A DNA stretch of 64,000 nucleotides from Diphasiastrum complanatum (lineage: Eukaryota; Streptophyta; Lycopodiopsida; Lycopodiales; Lycopodiaceae). Position 1 is the stretch's first letter, and each line of letters begins with the position of its first letter. The notes under the pieces are model-generated. The model worked only from the letters and a program-made list of their open reading frames with translations. It was not told the origin of the DNA and did no database searches. Where the stretch lies: positions 22,378,657 to 22,442,656 of the forward strand of contig CM055094.1 of the NCBI GenBank assembly GCA_029204225.1, given 5' to 3'. The position numbers and the translations under genes are program-made. Of this stretch, positions 43,327 through 56,206 are shown piece after piece.

Positions 43327-44300
43327 ATGGCCATGTTTGGTAATTCATTAATAAGCTCATGGACTAATTATATGCAACACATGACATGGGACGCTCAGGC
43401 ATTGGGATGTTGGACTGCCTTAACGGGCCTCCAACAACAACTCCACCAGATGCTCGATGAACAAGCTACCGAGAAGTCTCGAGGCCAATTGGTGGCAGGG
43501 CAAAGGTTGCAGGCCTTGACTGATCAGGTCGCACAATTGAAAAGAGAGAATGAAAAAGAGAGGATAGAGAACCAAATGTAGGTCCAAGAACTCAAGGACC
43601 AACTGAAGAAAGCAGACCAAGTGGCTCATCAAGATACATAGCTCGTGTCCAAACTTCAAACCGAGCTCAACCAAGAAAAGACCATGCGACAAACGTACCA
43701 ATCAAACCGCCAGCACCTAGTGCTGAAACAGACGACATTAGAGTAGGAGCGTGAATCTCCCAGAGCCAATGAGAGATCGCTCAACAACTATGTCTGCGCC
43801 TTGTAGCACAAGGTTGCAAAAGATAAGATGGAGATGCAGAGAGCCCAGGCCAACTTTGCAACCCAACAGGTGACCCTAGAGCTCAAGGTCCAGCAAGCAG
43901 ATCGGCAAGTGAAGGCCATCCAAGTTGCACTAGATCAGATGGTCTCATCACGAAAGAAGATGAGACATCGGCCGTCCAGAAACTCTAGAAAAATGGGCCG
44001 AGTACTACAAAGACCAATTTGCGCGAGCGTTCCAAATCTATCAGGACCAATGCAAACTTCATGATGCTATGTTCACCTCTAAAGACATGGAGCTGGCAAC
44101 TCTACATGCCACACTCCAAGAAGACAAGCAAGCACTCAAGTCTATCGAAGGCCAACTGCAAACCTTGAAGAAGCAGTTCATTGACGTTCTAGAGTTCTCC
44201 ACTGCTCTAGACGACAATTTACTTTTAACTTTTCAATATCTCATTATACTAGCTTTTTATTATTTTTCTCCGCCTTTCCCGACTTCCCCCCCCCTCTAAT
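43327..44300 (+). pseudogene. RLX-5 coiled-coil gag-like frame (unit 2 copy)
   Basis: The frame MAMFGNSLISSWTNYM starts a Gln/Glu-rich coiled-coil protein (GLQQQLHQMLDEQATEKSRG, then VAQLKRENEKERIENQM). After several stops and frameshifts it continues with the segments also seen at 15735-16206. About 165 bp of this N-terminal part are missing in unit 1. The heptad-like spacing of Leu/Val residues suggests self-assembly, as in gag proteins. No catalytic domain is attached. Confidence 0.5.
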
Positions 44301-44307
44301 TCCGACA

Positions 44308-44490
44308 TCATTCCCATTTATCAGGTTGCATCAGAGGCAAATTGATTTCTTTTTTGTTTTTGCCGTCCCTACTGGCTTTGTCTAGGTTAAGGATTTCGGC
44401 TATTTCTGTGATGTTTTCGGGAGTCCTCCATTCCGTTTTGTAGCAGGCCTTTGTGCCATCATCAATTTTTCGCACGATTGATGCTTCCAA
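44308..44490 (-). other. Conserved antisense 60-residue frame (unit 2)
   Basis: Same translation as 16215-16397; see there. Confidence 0.35.
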
Positions 44491-44823
44491 TTGGAGCTAG
44501 GTCACATGCATCAACCCCCTCTCTTTGTTCCACCTCAATACGTGCCAGAGTACCAGCCATCAGGAGCAAAGAACTTGTCTGATGCCCTCGCAGAGCACAT
44601 CAAGCACTGCCACCACCCTTCTAGAAGCCCTTCATCTCACATATAACGAGCTCTGGACCCTGTACTATGACTGCCACCAATACCATCCCGCCACCCTCAT
44701 CATCTGTTACAACATGGCCTTGGCACATTATAATGCCATTGTCCAAGATCCATCCATCCACCATCCGTGCTCCATATCTGACTTTTCCTTCATAGAATCC
44801 GCCTCCACCATCGACTACAGGAC
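44491..44823 (+). pseudogene. RLX-5 downstream frame, shortened (unit 2)
   Basis: Matches 16398-16735 with a short loss near 44605 that changes frame. It is then cut at 44823, where about 1.7 kb present in unit 1 (16736-18465) are missing and LTR sequence begins. Confidence 0.4.
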
Positions 44824-45101
44824 TTAGATCTAAATTGTAATATAACGTCAAACACCCTTAGAAGGTGCATTGTACTCGTAAGCCAAGGGCACGTGAAATA
44901 GAATTAGACCTATGCTCCAATGGGCCAAAAACAAGAAAGGACACAAGTAGTATTAAATGCATTTAGGCTTATAACTTTTTAAGATAGCCAAGTTCGTATG
45001 GCACATGGTTTTTGGGTGAACCAAAAACCCTAACCCTAGCTTTGTCTATAAGTAGGGATGTGACACCATTTTGGATTCACTTTTCATTTGTAAGAATAGA
45101 G

Positions 45102-45104
<3 letters not shown>
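44824..45104 (+). mobile_element. Partial RLX-5 LTR (unit 2)
   Basis: Matches 18466-18748, including TATA box CTATAAGTAGGG near 45047-45058. Both ends are cut. Confidence 0.7.

Positions 45105-45149
<45 letters not shown>
45105..45149. repeat. (GA)n tract at the boundary between units 2 and 3
   Basis: About 22 GA units. Left of it is RLX-5 LTR, right of it the Copia RT remnant found at 27431. The join is exactly at the end of the tract. Confidence 0.95.
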
Positions 45150-45151
<2 letters not shown>

Positions 45152-45695
45152 GGGTTAAAGATAGTTTTCTTGTAAGCATACCACTTGATGCTAATGTAAG
45201 GTTGAGCAGGGACTTGTGTCCCACTGAGCAACATGAAATGGACAAAATGAGAGACGAACCACTCAGGAATCTAATTGGCAACTTAATGTACGCCATGGTG
45301 TGTACCGGACCTCACTTGGGAGTTGCAGTTACCAAGCTTAGCCAGTTCCTCACCAACCCAAGATAGATCTTGGCCTCATGTATAAGGCCACCAAAGAAGG
45401 TCCAATGTTAGGATGTGCAAACTCAAAGTGGAGAGGGGATGTAACAGGGAGTGTACAAGTGGATACGTCTACATAATGGCAAGATCAGATGTAAGCTAGA
45501 GCTACAAAAAACAACACTCCACAGCCTTGTCATCAAGAAAGTCTGAATATATGGGGGAAAGTCATGGTGCTAAAGAATTTATATGGAAGTAGACCATTAC
45601 GGGAGAACTGGGAATTGACAACTCAAGAATGACACTCTACAACGACAATCAAGGGCGCTTTATGTTACGAGTGATAAGATGATGTCTAGGAATTT
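45150..45695 (+). pseudogene. Copia RT end and RNase H remnant (unit 3)
   Basis: Counterpart of 27431-27960. It is better preserved: VSIPLDANVRLSRDLCPTEQ and RNLIGNLMYAMVCTGPHLGV are in one frame, thanks to 10 bp absent in unit 2. Confidence 0.78.
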
Positions 45696-45696
45696 A

Positions 45697-46133
45697 CCTG
45701 TTATAGTTGAAGCCTGCAGGTTTTCTTTTGCACGATTATCATTACCATATTTTAAGAGCATTGAAAGCCAGAAAACGAACAAATGAGGGGGGAAAAGGTG
45801 GAGCACTAAAATACGGAAATTCAACAACAAAAAAGGATCACTTTATTTACAAAAAGAATCAATCAATCAAATCACACTACTGAATGAGTGAGTCTTGAGA
45901 GAGAAGCTAACGAAGGACGTGGCCGAGTCTTCGAATCTAGCTGGCCAGACATCTATATTAAAAGGTGAATTCACTCTGGATCGGTAATTGTAGAACACCA
46001 ACGTGAAGGAGATACTAGGAGCTGGTTGTTGGGTGAGTTCGCTGGTTTCTTTTTGGTATACTCATTCAGTTGCGTTATTTTGCACTAGTGCTGATTTGTT
46101 TGTGCCGGGAGAGCGTAGCAATTAGCAGCTGCG
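45697..46133 (+). promoter_or_regulatory. Upstream region of ISG12-like copy 4
   Basis: Reads the same as 27968-28404. TATA-like TATATTAAAA is at 45954-45963. Confidence 0.45.
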
Positions 46134-46505
46134 ATGGATTGGCTACCAGGCTCAATGAAAGGCGTCCTGGTTACAGCTACGAGTTGCGGTGCGGCATTGC
46201 TCGGCGGAGCCAAAGTGGCCACTGCTGCTCTAAGTTACAGTGGATTCACTTCCGTCGGTCCTGCTGCAGGATCCTATGCTGCAGCATGGATGTCTTCCAT
46301 TGCATCAGCCAGCGGAGGTGCTGTCCCGGCGGGATCTGTGTTTGCCACCATCCAGTCTCTGGCCATGACGCAAGCAGCCGGGGTATTAGGAGCAACAACT
46401 TTGATCGGCGGCGGGCTGCTAGGCGGGGGAGTACTAGGCGGCGTACTTTATTTTGCTGGGCAAAAATTATGTGAAACTGATATGATAAGTAAAATCTGCA
46501 CCTAA
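46134..46505 (+). CDS. ISG12 / IFI6-IFI27-like protein (copy 4)
   Basis: Intact 123-residue frame with the same protein sequence as copy 2, and no base difference noticed by eye in the coding part. The duplication that made the pair is therefore recent, or the copies have been homogenised by gene conversion. It has the Ifi-6-16 signature with PAGSVFATIQSLAMTQAAG and the glycine-rich hydrophobic C-terminal segment. The full upstream module is present. Its 3' region is shorter than that of copy 2 because of a deletion near 47370. Confidence 0.88.
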   Translation: MDWLPGSMKGVLVTATSCGAALLGGAKVATAALSYSGFTSVGPAAGSYAAAWMSSIASASGGAVPAGSVFATIQSLAMTQAAGVLGATTLIGGGLLGGGVLGGVLYFAGQKLCETDMISKICT

Positions 46506-47589
46506 ACAGACTCTTTTTGGAACCGAAGTAAATGGTGCTGTATTTTGTTTTGCTTTACCTGAACCTATTCGATTTTAAATCACATCATCAAACTTCAGGT
46601 CTATGTTACAAATGTAGGGGGAATAGCTTCCCAGTTATGATGTAAATCCGTGCTTCTGGTGAAGAGCGTTTGGCTTGAAAGGTACTCCCTTAAATAGAAC
46701 ATTCGACTTTACTCTTATGTACATGATCTGAAGATGTTGAAGAGTAGATTTTAATGAAGTTGTGAAAAGTATGCTATGGAATGGTTAATGCTAACCTATG
46801 ACCAAAATTCAAATGAAGTTGTTTGTTTAGCACCGAGATATATTTGGTAATTATAAAGTTTACACTACAACTGTTGATTTATTATTTGCTTCACTTTAGT
46901 CATACATATAATAGTCCAGTAGACAATCCGTGTATTGGAATATTTACAGGCATATGGATTTTCACTATTCGATTCAAGTTATGAGTTTATCACATGTGGT
47001 GAGATTGTGAGTCCTCTGCTAAGTCTGCTTTTAACTGTCGAATTTTTTTGGACCATTCTTAACGCCAAGAGTATTGACGACGATCTTGTCATAAGTTTCC
47101 GGATGAGGCGGTTGTTATGAGATTAGGCGATCAATTGTTTATGTCTTGTCTGTCAGGTTTGCAACGCAATCTGGAAAGGTATAAAAGTATGATATGTAAA
47201 CCTGGAGATCTGATACGTAAATAAGATAATTTTTTCCGTTTAGATAATTGTCAGCTTATCTCTATGAAAATTATCTATAAACATGTGATTCACGGCGAGT
47301 ATAGAATATATGTGAAATTTTGACTATCTAGTTCAATGACATAGTCAAAATCCCTTGGACAATTTAATATTCATTACATGATTTTTTTATGTTTCTCTCA
47401 TATTTTACTTGCTAGTTGCTTGGCCTGCTACTTCTGATAGCTTACGTTTTTTTGACTTGTTTCTACAGACGTAAACATTCACTGATGTTATAATCCTTGT
47501 TGTCCGATCATGTGCTACAGCACATGCACTTAATTACATCAACACTTGTGGTGTAATAGAAACCATATTTGTCTTACGTCTATAGTTAG
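46506..47589 (+). other. 3' region of ISG12-like copy 4, with deletion
   Basis: It contains the unrecognised frame 46935-47120. About 407 bp equivalent to 29640-30045 are missing at 47370, taking away the second unrecognised frame. Confidence 0.5.
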
Positions 47590-48170
47590 CCAACGAGATG
47601 ATAAAGCGGATAAGCAATGCGAAATATGTACCTCGTTTAGCTAACAATCTACTCTCTGTTGGGACGATGGCTGATCAACAACTCAAGGTTGAGTTTGACA
47701 ACGACATCTCTTGTCAAAGACATCAAGAATCACTAAAAAGTAATTGCTACAGGAGCTAGAGTCAACGAGAATCGACTCTACAAATTGAATGCGAGATATT
47801 TTGCTCAAGCTATGGTAAGCACTGTGGATAGTCGAAGTGAAGTTTGGTATCAACGATTTGGTCATATTAGTGCTCAAAGTTTACAGATTCTCAAAAGAGG
47901 TAATCTAGTTATTGGATTGCCTGATATTTCTTTTGAAGGAAAATTCTGTGAAGGTTACATTTTGGGAAAACGACACATAGATAGGTTTTCCAAAAGTGGA
48001 GCAAGGAGAGCTAATGGCATCCTAGATCTTGTCCACAATGATCTATGTGGAGCTATGTAGACTAGATCTCTTAGTGGCTACTATTACTTTATTACCTTCA
48101 TTGATGATTATAGCAGATGTATTTGGATTTATTTTATAAGCAAGAAATCAGATGCTTTTGCTAACACAAC
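47590..48170 (+). pseudogene. Copia-4 integrase N-terminal part (unit 3)
   Basis: Counterpart of 30262-30850. The frame 47785-48060 is longer (YILGKRHIDRFSKSGARRAN) because the stop at 30649 is absent. Confidence 0.85.
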
Positions 48171-49757
48171 AACAAATAACTGCCTTTTGCCACGCCATAC
48201 GATGCCTTAGTCAATTTTAGTGAAATATTGCGGGCGTGGCAGAGCCACGTGCGGGCGTGGCAGAGCCACACGTGGCTCTGCCACGTCGCAGAACAAAGGG
48301 AGGCTACTCGGTCAAGGATTGCCCAATTGGGGCAATCACATCTTGGTTTGGGGGGCAAAGCCAATATTCAAGCCCAACTTGTACGTAATTCTATTTTTAT
48401 TTCATTTTAAGTAAATTTAGATTGTTTATGTTTTATGTTATTGTTTTATTAATCAAGCAATGTTTGTTTTGTGACTTTAGATTCAGGATTTCAGAAAGGC
48501 TTTTACAAAATCCAAATACGAGATTGGGTATTGACAAGGATACGCGGCTTTGGTAGATCACAGAAAAGAAAAAGAGGAATTGCCATTGGTAAGAATTAAT
48601 TTTTTATTGATTTTTGTGCTTTAGAATTACTAAATCTAAAAGTTGTTTAATCTAATGCTTGTAATTTTTGAGTTTTGTAGAGAGGATCCACATCAAGCGC
48701 ACCAAGTGGAGAGGCCGATGATAAAAACATTCCATTGGATCAAGGGGAGGAAGGGGAAGATGAAGATAAAGATGAAAATTCCATTGAAGATGATTATCTA
48801 TTTAGTTTATTATGTAATGTGATAGATAAATTGGGGCTTTTGGTACCCGATTTTTAAATCTATGTACTCTTTCTTTATCACAAATATAATTTTTTTTTGT
48901 AATTTTGTACATGATTGTCTTTGTATCAATTTTGTATATGATTGTCTTTGATATCAAACAACTATTGAATCAAACAAAAAATGATTTATTTATGAGCATA
49001 TTGAAACATACCTCATTGTCTCCCTTGATGATTGTTGATACTTGTGATTGATCTTCTTTTGATGGCCTACCAACATCAACACCAACACCAACATGAAATA
49101 GTTAGTAAGTTAAGTAATGTATTAACTAAAAATTTAAAAAACAAATGTAACATTCTCTATCATACACTCTTTTGCATACAATCTGAAAAAACATCTATTC
49201 ACATTAGTTACAATATGTTTTTAATAATCAATCTAAATCTGCTAGATCCAACTTATATTTAGTTTCAAAAACTAAATATTAAACACATCTATGAATTACA
49301 ATCCTAAATGCACATAACTTTAAAACATTTACAATTGATAAGAAAATTGTAATAACAAATACAAATGTAACATTCTCTATCATACACTCTTTTACATACA
49401 ATCTAAAAAAACATCCACTCACATTTTAATCAATCTCTATCTATCTCTCTATCTTTCTTTCCTACTTTTCAATCTCATTCACATCTCCACTTCTTCTCAT
49501 GCATTCTCACATTCCATCTCTTCACTTTCATCTCTCTCAATCTCCTCATCAAAAAATCTTGCACTCTCATTCTCTAAACAAAAAATGAGAAATATTTAGC
49601 CTCAACGTCGCTTTCACTCTCATTTTTTCCCAAAAAAAAGTGAGCGGGTCTGTTCCCGTGACTTGTTTTTTTTGCAAAAAAGTTAAGTGTGTGGCACTGC
49701 CCCACCTTTCTATTTTTTTGCCACACGTGGCAATATTCCAGGGACAATCATTTTTTA
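48171..49757 (+). mobile_element. Hairpin-ended insert with three-exon-like fragment (unit 3)
   Basis: Counterpart of 30851-32410 with the same donor, acceptor and TGA positions. Differences include Gln, Arg and Ala changes in the second exon (IQDFRKAFTKSKYEIG). The left hairpin is at 48257-48284, preceded by a tandem copy of 20 bp (GCGGGCGTGGCAGAGCCACG). Confidence 0.5.
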
Positions 49758-49769
49758 TTGCCACGTGTG

Positions 49770-50225
49770 GCAAAAAATTTAAGGAAAAAGCTAGACGATA
49801 CTAGTAGAAAATTAATTTTCATTGGCTATTCTCCCAACCACAAGGCATACAAGCTCTACAATTTGAAACACACAAAACCGTTCACAAGTAGAGACGTCAT
49901 ATTCATGGAAGATCATTTTTTCGACCACAAGGGAAAGGCTCCAACAAATTTCGATCTCATAATCGAGACCAATTCCAATCTTAGGGACGAACATCAGAAA
50001 ATTGATTCAGACCCGGACAGTGAGTTAAATATTCAACCAGTCGAATTGCATCAGAGGATCGAAATTCAACCCATATGATCAAATCGATCCAGACAACCTC
50101 CATCTCGATTTATGGTTGATCCAGCTTGTTATTTTGTGCAAGAACCATGCACTGTATCAGAGGCAATGTCAACCCGAGATGATGATAAAAGGAAAGTTGC
50201 CATGGACATAGAGTTCGATCTCTAA
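49770..50225 (+). pseudogene. Copia-4 integrase C-terminus and linker (unit 3)
   Basis: Counterpart of 32426-32877 (FIGYSPNHKAYKLYN). A TGA at 50076-50078 replaces the Arg codon of the unit 2 copy after EIQPI. Confidence 0.85.
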
Positions 50226-50905
50226 TTGAGAATCAGGCATGGACTGTAATGGAGCTGCCTAAGGATCGAAATTTAATTCCATACAAATGGATATTCAAAA
50301 CGAAGAATGATGTTGAAGGAAAACTAAATCGATACAAGGCTAGACTAGTCGCCAAAGGCTTCTCACATATTCCAGACCTAGACTACTCAAAAATTTTTAG
50401 CCATGTTGTCAAACATACTAGAATCTGATTATTACTCTTTTTTGCAGCCACAAACGACCTTGAAGTCCACCAAATGGATGTCTAAACAACTTTTCTGAAT
50501 GGGAATATTGAAGAGGAGATCTACATGACACAACCAGAGGGATACGTGTTAAGAGTAAGGAACATCTTGTTTGCAAAATCCACAAGGTTCTGTATGGTCT
50601 GAAACAGTCACCAAGATTCTGGTTTCAAAAGATAAATACATTCCTAAAAGATCACGGTCTCATTCCAAACTCGACAGAATAAAATGTCTATTTCAAGTCT
50701 GTTTTGACCTCCTTCATAATCATCACCTTACATGTTGATCATACGTTACTGTTTAGTAACAATCTGAATTTTTGGAAGGATGTAAAATGCATGCTAGCCC
50801 AAGAATACAAGATGACTAATATCCCATTACTGTCTCGGAGTTCAGATTTATCGAACTAGATCCAACAAACAGATCTACATCAATCAACAATGATATCTCA
50901 CTAAT
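50226..50905 (+). pseudogene. Copia-4 reverse transcriptase remnant (unit 3)
   Basis: Counterpart of 32878-33556 with many stops. The catalytic HVDD codons have become HVDH here (near 50735). Confidence 0.78.
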
Positions 50906-51718
50906 GTGTTGGAAAAATATGGAATGACCAACTGCAAATTGAGTCTCTTTCCCCTCGACCCCGCTCTGAAACTGTCAAAGGAACAATGTCCTCAAACCAA
51001 GGCAAAAAAGGAGGAAATGAAGCAGTACCCATTTCACTCCATTATCAGCTCACTGATGTATGCAATGCTTTGCACTCAATCCTACCTTGCATACTCGATC
51101 AGCTCAGTAAGTCAGTTCCTATCCAATCTAGGGCCAACACATTGGAAAACACTCATGAAGGTCATGAAGTATGTTCAAGCAACAACATGTTTGAGCATCT
51201 ATTATGGAGACAACCAATCTACCAACATTCTTGAAGCTTATACAAATGCAGATTCGGCAGGAGATATCGACATCAGAAGATCGTCGACTTTTGGATTTGT
51301 ATTCTTATTCATTCCAGGCCCAATCTCATGGAATAGCCACAGTAGCATTATCATCAACATTGAATCAGAATACATAGTTGCCACAAATGCTACCAAGGAG
51401 GCAATTTGGCTAAGAAATCTACTAGCAAATATCGACCTTGCTTAACTATAACCAACAACTACATATTGTAATAATCAAAGCAAAATCGCACAATCTATGA
51501 ATTCGACATTTCACTTTCGAAGTAAGCATATCGAAATCATGTATCACTACCTTAGAGAAAAAGTGCAAAACAAGGAAGGCAAGGAAGTGTCATTGATTTA
51601 CTACAGGACAGATTCTATGGTAGCAAATTACATCACCAAAGCACTATCCAGGGACCATCACATTAGATTTAACAACATTCTAAATCTAAAGATTGAAGAT
51701 TTTAAAAATCGACATTAA
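50906..51718 (+). pseudogene. Copia-4 RT end and RNase H (unit 3)
   Basis: The frame 50906-51445 (MLEKYGMTNCKLSLFPLDPA; NADSAGDIDIRRSS) and frame 51497-51718 (NSTFHFRSKHIEIMYHYLRE, ANYITKALSRDHH) correspond to 33557-34366. Confidence 0.88.
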
Positions 51719-51725
51719 GTGAGAA

Positions 51726-51883
51726 TGTTGGATTTTAATGCTCAGGCCAATTTGGAGATTTAATTTACACCATTGGATGTGCCATGTCATATGAACCATT
51801 CCATCTCAATTGTCACTCTCTCACTGGTACACATGTCATCATTAACACTAATTATAACTAGTGACGAGAGGCCCTTTTTGAGT
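51726..51883 (+). mobile_element. Truncated Copia-4 3' LTR (unit 3)
   Basis: TGTTGGATTTTAATGC start, cut by Gypsy sequence at the same base as in unit 2. Confidence 0.7.
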
Positions 51884-52929
51884 CCAAAAAGGGCCCTAAT
51901 GATCCCTTGGATATCCCTCAAAAATGATGGAAAAACATATCTATGGATTTTGTAGTTGTACTTCCTAAGACCCATGGACAAAATGATTCTATTGGAGTTG
52001 TAGTGGATAGGTTAACTAAGTTAGCTATGTTCATACCAGTAAACTCAACTACAAAGGCTTCAGATTTAGCCTAGATCTTTGTGAAGAGATTATTTAGGCT
52101 TTATGGACTGCGAAGTGATATTGTTAGTGATAGAGATCCTATTAAATTTACAGATTACTTTTGGTCAGTTGTTAGATGGATAGATTGAGAGAACTAATCA
52201 GACTACGGAGAATATGTTGAGAACATATGCATCTCACAAGCAGTCTCAGTCGGAGGACTACATTCCTTTAATTAAGTTTGCTTAAAATAGGGAAAAACAA
52301 CATTTTATAGGTTCTAGTCCGTTTATGCTTATGCACAATTTTCAACCTAGATATTGATTAATGTGGAGACGAAATTTGTTAAGATCCAGAAGGTTGTTGA
52401 TTTCATTCATCAAGCAATGTTGCAATTGGCATGTGATAGTATTCGTAGTGCTCAGAACAGAGCTACACACTATGTCGATCTTAAGAGATCACCCAGAGCT
52501 TTTAATGATGATGACTGGATATATCTTAGAATTCTAAATGATTCTAGGATGATGGACACTGGAAAGCATTGCCAATTGTCTACCAGATATTGTGGACCGT
52601 TTCAAATTTTAAAGATAATTTGTTCTTTAGCTTACAAACTTGATCTTTAAGATAAATCTACTTCTCATCTAATGTTTCCTATCAATCGGTTGAAACTAAA
52701 TTTACATGAAGGTGATACAGTTGGATCTGATGAGGACCTTACCATTTTGGAGGACTTATTGCTTAGTGTACCTTTGGAACAAAAAAAAACACTTAAAATT
52801 AGAGATAAACGATTGAGAAATTGTTCTACCTCCTACTGCTTGATCCGTTGGAAAGGACGCATTGAGGATGGTGATTCATTAGAAAGAGTTGAGAGCATAA
52901 AGAAGAACTTCCCTAGTTTGCAGTTTTGA
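51884..52929 (+). pseudogene. Ty3/Gypsy integrase and chromodomain-like end (unit 3)
   Basis: Counterpart of 34535-35586 (SMDFVVVLPKTHGQNDSIG). A 6-bp loss near 52411 removes two residues (HDMQ region). It has the same in-frame TAA before the chromodomain-like part. Confidence 0.9.
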
Positions 52930-53661
52930 GGATATAAGTAGTCCAAGGGGGGAAGAATGCTATGTCCATGTCCAGTATAAGGGATTCAGAATAATTCTTG
53001 ACGTGGATATTTGGTACTCTAATGTACAAATTAGTTACGACTCGCCATTCCAAACTAGGACAAAAATGTAGTTAATAACCTTGTGAGGCCCAAGGACACC
53101 CATTATGACATGTGGAGCTAGTGTATTGTGTGTGACTATTTTTTATATATGTAAAGGAGATTAAAAACATTTGGTTGGGAATTGGCATCCTATAAGGAAT
53201 ATCTAGGCTATTGGGGCTTATATATACCTGTAGGAACTCGCCCATCTACCTCACCTATTTTTTTAGTTCCAGTTGCCAAGATCATCTCCTCTAGTTGGTT
53301 GGGTGGTTTGTCTGCACAATCATCCTCTTGGTGCATGCAACAAAATCTAGAAAATATTCACTTAATGATCATTACAAGAAAAGTCAATGTGAGACTTTAG
53401 ATGAGGTAGTAGTGATCACAAGGAGCATCCAATTAAACATTATTGAAGTGGATGATTCAGTTTGCTCACTCGGGAGTACATAAGTTAAGAGAGTGATTAG
53501 CCCAAAACTTAGCCATGACTGATGTGTCGAGTGTGAGAGCTTTTTTGAAAAAGCCAATATATTGAACCAAATGCTGGAACAAACTTATCGTATGCTTCAA
53601 CACATTACAATGTGTTGCTTTAGACTAGTAATATAAGTTGGAACTTGAGTCCATACATACA
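52930..53661 (+). other. Possible Gypsy 3' LTR remnant (unit 3)
   Basis: Counterpart of 665-1387, with the purine tract AAGGGGGGAAG kept. Confidence 0.4.
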
Positions 53662-54480
53662 ATGGATAGCCTCAACAGACAATATTTGGCTGAGTTCAAG
53701 GCTGCCAAAACCCTAGATTATTTAGTCTATTCTATGACATCACTACAAAAAGGTTCAATGGAATCTTTAAAATAGTATGCTCAAAAGAGCTAAGGACCTC
53801 AAATGCCCATTTTTCCCTACCAAGAAATCTTTTGAAGATTAAATTTTATTTTATTTCTTGAGAGCTTTAAAGTACAATTTGTAGCTTGGTGTAAGGCCTA
53901 CTACCTCGAATAAAGCTATTACTGAAGCATTAAATGTTGAATCCAATTTTAGAGCACTCGAGTTCAATTGGATGGCTAGGAATGTGCAGTGGGCCAAGAG
54001 CCTACAACAAGAAGGCAAAGAAGGTACATGAGGCCTTCAAGGGTACAAACGTCCCCACTAAAGCATTTGCGTTATTCTCACAGACAAGGGAAGTGAAGTT
54101 GTTATGAATCTATGGCTTTTCACAAGGAGAAGAAAGTGAAGTTAAAGACATGCTAAAAAATTTAATATATATGATTGTGGATAATATAAAGTCTTTGAAG
54201 TTGGATGTAAATATTCTTGAAAGACATTTAAATTTGATTGGAGAAAGAAAATAAGAGAAGCAATCAAATTTGGCATGAGATTTTGCAATGGGGACACATG
54301 CCAAAGGATTATTTTTATAGCAAGTAGACATTTTGTGGAAATATGGGTCATATAAAAGACAAATGTTGGAGCAAATATGGAAGGCCTCCTCTTAGAAAAT
54401 TAGAAACTAATCTCAAGAGTGGTAAAGAACCAATTCCAAATGATCTACATGATGAAGCAATTGAAGCTATAAAGTAGTAA
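53662..54480 (+). pseudogene. Retrotransposon gag remnant (unit 3)
   Basis: Counterpart of 1388-2205. The knuckle is further damaged: FCGNMGH has become FCGNMGH with a changed codon (AAATATGG), giving Asn-Met in a shifted context. Confidence 0.45.
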
Positions 54481-55332
54481 AGTTTTTAAAAGTGATTCTC
54501 TATGGTGTTGCACAAAAATGTCTAGTAGTGTACCAAAGGACAAGAGGAAGTAATGAAGAATGATGGTATTGCTACACCCAAATAAAATTTGAAGTGACCA
54601 GATGCAGTTGTATCCAGACCAACAAAAGCACTGAAGACAACCAAAGACAATTTAACAAAAGGAGTAAGAAGATAGAAGAGAAGCAGCCACAAAATGATGG
54701 AGATGCAACTTTGAATAGAAAAATATCAAATTTGCAGCCAATTCACAACAAAATAAACCAAATAATAATAATAATGACCATAAGTTAAGAGAGTGCATGA
54801 ATATAGCCCTAAAATCAGACCTACTCTAAAGCCAATTGACTAGAGAGTTTGGAGGAAGCAAGAGACCTATGACTTGGTGTCTTAGCTGCAAGACATATAA
54901 GTGTTAGAATCTCCAAGCAAGAGCCCAATGAGTTGATGCCTTAGCTGCGGGACATATAAGTACTATGGAAGGGGCATTTTGCCCGAAAAGGATTTCCAGG
55001 ATTTTTTAGGCGAGGCCCAGAGGGGTCGATCCTAAATTTTTTTGAAAAGCCGAACTAGCAGAGTGGCCTGTGCCCGATGCCTTCCACAGTGCGTAATGAA
55101 TAGTTAAATTTTTTTTGCATGTACATTTTGGAACTTAATGAGCAGTAGTTTGACTTTTTTTTGACCAATTGGACGCCACCACATGGCAACCTGCGGCTTG
55201 CGCATGACGCGTAGGGTGGAAAATGAACAAATGTATTTAAAAAAAAAAGATTCCTATTCTGTTTTTTAATTTGTTCAAAAAGTGAGCAAAATAGGCACAA
55301 AGTATCCATTATGTGAATATAAATCTATTGTT
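54481..55332. other. Non-genic stretch (unit 3)
   Basis: Counterpart of 2206-3060; no gene is seen. Confidence 0.4.
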
Positions 55333-55732
55333 GTTGCTACAAGAAGCACCATGGGTACAAAATGCAAATGTTTTGTTTATGTTTAATTAAGAAGGGAATT
55401 CAATGTTTAAGAATCATCTTAACATCTTATTTTAGGTTGGTTTGTTATAGTTGAAGCCTGCAGGTTTTCTTTTGCATGGTTATCATTAGCATATTTTATG
55501 AGCACCAAAAGCATAAAACAAACAAATGCGGGGCCGCGTTGCAAGAAAAAGGTTGGAGCATTGAAATAGGAAAAGATCACTCATTCCATTCAACAACAAA
55601 AAAGATCAAGAATCAATCAATCAAATCACTCAATGAGTGAGTGTGTAGTTGCTACAACAAGCACCAAGGATACAAAATGAAAATATTTTGTTTATGTTTA
55701 ATTAGGAAGAGAATTTGCTGTTTAAAAATCAT
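55333..55732 (+). repeat. Direct-repeat pair around the displaced upstream module (unit 3)
   Basis: Repeats 55333-55417 and 55648-55732 bracket the module 55418-55647. Confidence 0.7.
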
Positions 55733-56206
55733 TGTTGACACATAACCTCACAATAATAACAGAGCTCGTCATAGTAAGGCAAATATGGTTTCTATTACAC
55801 CACAAGTGTTGACGTAATTAAAGTGCCTGCGCTGTATAGCACATGATCGGACAACAAGGATTATAACATCAGTGAATGTTTACGTTTGTAGAAACAAGTC
55901 AAAAAAACGTAAGCTATCAGAAATAGCAGGCAAAGCAGCTAGCAAGTAAAATAGGAGAGAAACATAAAAAAATCACGTAATGAAGCAATGCGAGATACTC
56001 TTTTGACAAGAAAAAGGCTAGATATATTTCAAGTCTTATGGCCTTTTAGGATGCGTAGTTTTCTTGTAGCTAGAAAAGAGAATTGCAACTGGATACACAA
56101 AGAAGTTAAGAAAAAATCAGAAAGCTACAATATAGTCACAAAGGAATGGTTATAAGGTGTTGGCAGCTTTTTAATAGCAAGCATCAGTGTGATTAATGTA
56201 ATAAGC

